Positions 61,470 to 64,000 of a stretch of 64,000 nt of DNA are shown in pieces. Position 1 is the first letter of the stretch; each line of letters starts with the position of its first letter. The position numbers and the translations under genes are program-made. The notes beneath the pieces are model-generated. The model had not been told where the DNA came from. It saw nothing but the letters and a program-made list of their open reading frames with translations, and did no database searches. This DNA is from CAVXYG01 sp963766005 (lineage in GTDB: Bacteria; Actinomycetota; Actinomycetes; S36-B12; GCA-2699445): contig CAVXYG010000014.1 of assembly GCA_963766005.1 (NCBI GenBank), forward strand, positions 62,001-126,000, read 5' to 3'.

Positions 61470-62339
61470 CTACTGCAGGACCGGAGCGCCCTCGGCCTCC
61501 AGCCACTGCGACTCGAGCTGCGCCAGCGTGCCGTCCTCGCGGAGCTGGTCGACCGCCCAGGTGGTGCAGGCGGTCAACGGGCTGCCCTTGGCCAGCAGGA
61601 TGCCGTAGCTGTCGTTCTCGCCGCTGGCGGTTCCGGGCAGCTGACCCACGATGACCCCGCCGTCGATCTCGGCGGCAACGAGGTAGAAGGCCGACGGCAG
61701 GTCGATGACGATCCCGTCGATCTGGCCGTTCTGCAGCGCGCTGACCGCCGCCGCGTTGTCGTTGAAGACCGCCACGTTCGTGGTCGGATCGATCACCTCC
61801 TCGGCATCGTCGAGCGACGTGCTGCCGACGGCCGCACCGAGCTTGGCGTTCTGCAGTTCGGCCAGCGACGTGGCGTCGGCTATCGCGCTGCCCTCGCTGG
61901 TGATGACCGCCTGGCTGGCTTGGTAGTACGGGCTGGAGAAGTCGACCGCCTGCTGGCGGGACTCGGTGATCGTGTACTGCTGCAGGTTCCAGTCGAAGGT
62001 CTTGGGTCCCGGGGCGACCGCGCTGTCGAAGGTGGTGCGGGTCCAGATCACGTCGTCCGCGGCGAATCCGAGGCGCTCGGCGGCGGCGTAGGCGACGGCG
62101 GCCTCGAACCCTTCGCCCGACGCCGGATCGTCGTTGACGACCCACGGCTCGTAGGCCGGCTCGCCGGTAGCGATCGTGAGGCTGCCGTCGGCCAGCGTCG
62201 ACAGCTGCTCCGATGTGCAGGTCGTCTCATCGACGGTGCCGCTGTCCGCGTTGTCCGTGCTGTCGTCCTCCTCGGCGGGGGAGCAGCCGAGGAGCGCAAG
62301 GCCGAGCACGGTCGCAGTCACGATCAGGTGTCGCTTCAT
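61470..62339 (-). CDS. Amino-acid-binding lipoprotein of the ABC transporter
   Basis: 289 aa. Signal peptide with lipobox LLGC (Cys19), Asp/Ser linker, then a cluster-F-type binding fold: SLTIATGEPAYEPWVVNDDP, GFEAAVAYAAAERLGF, YTITESRQQAVDFSSPYYQA, GAAVGSTSLDDAEE, LQNGQIDGIVIDLPSAFYLV. It captures the amino acid outside the cell and delivers it to the permease encoded 11 bp downstream. AAGGGA precedes the ATG. Confidence 0.92.
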   Translation of the reverse strand: MKRHLIVTATVLGLALLGCSPAEEDDSTDNADSGTVDETTCTSEQLSTLADGSLTIATGEPAYEPWVVNDDPASGEGFEAAVAYAAAERLGFAADDVIWTRTTFDSAVAPGPKTFDWNLQQYTITESRQQAVDFSSPYYQASQAVITSEGSAIADATSLAELQNAKLGAAVGSTSLDDAEEVIDPTTNVAVFNDNAAAVSALQNGQIDGIVIDLPSAFYLVAAEIDGGVIVGQLPGTASGENDSYGILLAKGSPLTACTTWAVDQLREDGTLAQLESQWLEAEGAPVLQ

Positions 62340-62702
62340 GGTGTCCCTTGCCGGTGATGACGGTTGCGCGCAGCCTATCGCGCTCGGCACCGCGGCATGC
62401 GGACCTGTCTGGTCGCCAGGGCGGTGGGCCGGTGCGTCCGGAGGCGTCCGGAGGCGTCCCGAGGGTGATGGGGCACCGCCAGCGCGACGCCGACACCGGG
62501 CGCCCCGCGAGCATCGGCAGCGCGGCGGTGGCCCGGCTCTCGGCCGCGTCTGCGAGCGGCGAGCCAGCGCCCGCTGCGGCGCGGTGGACAGCTACCGAGC
62601 GGACGGTCGGCTGACCTGTTCGCGACACCTGATGGTCGGGGAGCCGTCGGCGGAGCGTGAGATCGGCTGACCGGTGCCGCCCCGTAGGAGCATGATGGCC
62701 TC
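62340..62702. other. 363-bp gene-free divergent promoter region with a small tandem repeat
   Basis: No ORF is supported. It holds a 10-bp repeat, GCGTCCGGAG twice and then GCGTCCCGAG (62434-62463), and the -10 box of the plus-strand HNH gene at its right end. I could not place a clear promoter for the transporter. Confidence 0.5.
62691..62696 (+). promoter_or_regulatory. -10 box CATGAT of the HNH-nuclease gene (leaderless)
   Basis: CATGAT, 6 nt, then the GTG at 62703. Confidence 0.55.
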
Positions 62703-63434
62703 GTGCCCGTTCGACCAAGGGTCGGCCCGATGCTCGGCGCCCTGCTCTGCGCGCTGGTGGCTTCCGGGTGCTCCGGCGGCCCGGCCGCCGAGCCCGCGCC
62801 ACCGCCGACTTCAGCGCCGGCATCGTCCGCTCCGCGATCGCCGAGCCCGACCGCGACGCCGTCGGGCGATGTCGGGGACTCAGGGGTCGTCGCCGAGGCG
62901 CGCTCGGTGATCGACTCCCTGCCGGTCAAAGGCCGTGCGCCGAAGACGGGCTACGACCGGGAGCAGCAGTTCGGGTCGGCGTGGATCGATGTCGACGCCA
63001 ACGGCTGCGACACCCGCAACGATGTGCTGCAGCGCGACCTCACCGAGCTGCAGATGCGCGACGACTGCATCGTGGAGCGCGGGCTGCTCGACGACCCGTA
63101 CTCCGGCGACCTCATCAACTTCGTGCGCGGCCCGAACAGCGCCGATGTGCAGATCGACCATGTCGTTGCGCTGTCCAACGCGTGGCAGACCGGGGCGCAG
63201 CAGTTGACGTACCAGGAGCGGGTAGCGTTCGCGAACGACCCGTTGGAGCTGCTGGCCGTCGACGGCCCGCTGAACCAGCAGAAGGGCGCCGGGGACGCGG
63301 CCACGTGGCTGCCGCCGAACCGCGGGTTCTGGTGCGAGTACGTCGCCCTGCAAGTCCTGGTGAAGGACCGGTGGGGTCTGTGGCTGACCCCGCCGGAGAA
63401 GGCGGCGATCGAGGGCATCCTGGACGGCTGCTGA
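62703..63434 (+). CDS. Secreted HNH-endonuclease-family lipoprotein
   Basis: 243 aa. Signal peptide with lipobox ASGC (Cys23), a Pro/Ser/Ala linker to ~55, then a His-Me nuclease domain: YDREQQFGSAWIDVDANGCDTRNDVLQRDL, catalytic VQIDHVVALSNAW (Asp152-His153), NDPLELLAV (Asn178) and LNQQKGAGDAATWLPP (Asn191, Lys194). It resembles the DUF1524/GmrSD-C-type family of extracellular actinobacterial nucleases. Anchored at the surface, it could digest extracellular DNA for nutrition or defence. Confidence 0.87.
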   Translation: MPVRPRVGPMLGALLCALVASGCSGGPAAEPAPPPTSAPASSAPRSPSPTATPSGDVGDSGVVAEARSVIDSLPVKGRAPKTGYDREQQFGSAWIDVDANGCDTRNDVLQRDLTELQMRDDCIVERGLLDDPYSGDLINFVRGPNSADVQIDHVVALSNAWQTGAQQLTYQERVAFANDPLELLAVDGPLNQQKGAGDAATWLPPNRGFWCEYVALQVLVKDRWGLWLTPPEKAAIEGILDGC

Positions 63435-63587
63435 CACCACGCCCGGCGGCAGCGCTCGTCGGGGGGTGCTGCGGGTGGTGCGTCGTCAGGCGTCGGGCCC
63501 CGTGCTCGCCCTGCCGACGATCGGGCACGCAACCAGGGTCACGACGATCCCCGCGATGATGCCGCCGCGGTCGACGGAGTCCGGGCC

Positions 63588-63875
63588 TCAGTCGTCGTCG
63601 AACAGGTCCTCGCCGCTGTCGCGCTGCTCGTCGTCGTCGCTGCGGCGGTCGCTGTCGCGCTGCTCGTCGTCGTCGCTGCGGCGGTCGCTGTCGTCGTCCG
63701 TGCTGGGACTCGGCGCCGGGCTCGGTGACGACGTCGCGATCGTGACCGACGGCGCCGGGCTCGGTGCCGTCGTCACAACACTGGCGGGCGAGGTCTGCAG
63801 CGCCGCCGCGTACAGCCCAACGCCGGTCGCGATGGCCGCTGCGGCTACTGCGATCCAGAGCACGATGCGTCTCAT
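63588..63875 (-). CDS. Small single-pass membrane protein with acidic repeat tail
   Basis: 95 aa. Signal-anchor helix MRRIVLWIAVAAAAIATGVG, Ser/Pro/Thr linker (SPAPSVTIATSSPSPAPSPS), then two copies of DSDRRSDDDEQR and a GEDLFDDD end. The outer tail is strongly charged and probably unstructured. No family is recognised. The ATG lies 7 nt after minus-strand TACCGT (63883-63888), so the gene looks real although short. Confidence 0.55.
   Translation of the reverse strand: MRRIVLWIAVAAAAIATGVGLYAAALQTSPASVVTTAPSPAPSVTIATSSPSPAPSPSTDDDSDRRSDDDEQRDSDRRSDDDEQRDSGEDLFDDD
63616..63687 (-). repeat. Two tandem 36-bp coding repeats
   Basis: 63616-63651 and 63652-63687 are identical 36-bp units encoding the acidic/basic 12-mer in the tail of the small membrane protein. 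Confidence 0.75.
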
Positions 63876-63882
63876 GGAGTCC

Positions 63883-63888
63883 ACGGTA
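63883..63888 (-). promoter_or_regulatory. -10 box TACCGT of the small membrane protein gene (leaderless)
   Basis: Minus-strand TACCGT, 7 nt before the ATG at 63875. From here to the window end I see no further gene. Confidence 0.45.
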
Positions 63889-64000
63889 GGGGCGATGGCA
63901 GACAAGGCGAACCCAGCGCAGCATCAAGGCCGTGGCAAGGATCGCCCGGCGAAGTCTTGACGATCACGGGTGGCGCTGCCTTGCATGGTCGTGCGGGAGC

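Noticed and set aside
62434..62463. Replication origin or iteron array
   Set aside because: Only three short 10-bp units, no DnaA boxes, no replication gene nearby.

Overview
The window is 64 kb of very GC-rich chromosome from a high-GC Gram-positive bacterium (Actinomycetota). I infer this from codon use, frequent GTG starts, a bacterial proteasome activator (Bpa), DUF2786/DUF3097/DUF4446/DUF5926-type proteins, and many start codons lying 6-7 nt downstream of a NANNNT -10 hexamer, which indicates leaderless transcription. No genus can be named. I see no phage, insertion sequence, CRISPR array or rRNA. Two tRNA-Ser genes are present.

Layout. 1-6.1 kb: edge of a membrane acyltransferase/SGNH protein, an FAD-linked oxidase, a glycerophosphodiesterase, DUF5926, DUF4446 and prephenate dehydratase (pheA). 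6.1-15.2 kb, mostly minus strand: a palindromic repeat element, a secreted NlpC/P60 hydrolase, a HAD phosphatase, serS, bpa, an aldehyde dehydrogenase, a K+ channel and a moeA-like gene. 15.3-17.8 kb: alpha/beta hydrolase and SDR. 18-20.6 kb: a four-gene arsenic operon (ArsR-phosphatase fusion, ArsC, aquaporin, ArsC). 20.6-30 kb: a universal-stress-protein gene, a scrambled partial duplication, then a catabolic operon (biotin carboxylase beta and alpha, AtuA-like, TetR, acyl-CoA dehydrogenase, enoyl-CoA hydratase) behind an 18-bp perfect palindromic operator. It looks like leucine/isovalerate or acyclic-terpenoid acyl-CoA breakdown.

30-45 kb: a phosphotransferase, a response regulator-kinase-GerMN lipoprotein operon, tRNA-Ser(UGA), DUF1697/DUF2277, Dps, PPi-dependent phosphofructokinase with 2-phosphoglycerate kinase, a CrtO-like acyltransferase, an esterase, a PEBP protein, a second copy of the repeat element, dodecin, an M20 peptidase, a tandem USP, an amino-acid permease and tRNA-Ser(GCU). 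45-53 kb: an LEA-like 11-mer repeat protein with a SigB/SigF-like promoter, a cell-surface glycan cluster (RgpF-like, unknown, GT4) divergent from galE, membrane proteins and a fasciclin lipoprotein. 53-64 kb: DUF2786 and a metallohydrolase, DUF3097, an Abhydrolase_9 membrane hydrolase, an ABC1 kinase, a DUF418 remnant, a PlsC-like acyltransferase, a polar amino-acid ABC transporter, a secreted HNH nuclease lipoprotein and a small membrane protein.

Six conserved genes contain seven +1 frameshifts. Every one is repaired by shortening a G or C run by one base, so I treat them as probable sequence errors and annotate the genes as intact but frameshifted. Themes of the region are metal, oxidant and starvation stress (ars operon, Dps, USPs, LEA-like, dodecin), envelope modification and acyl-CoA catabolism.
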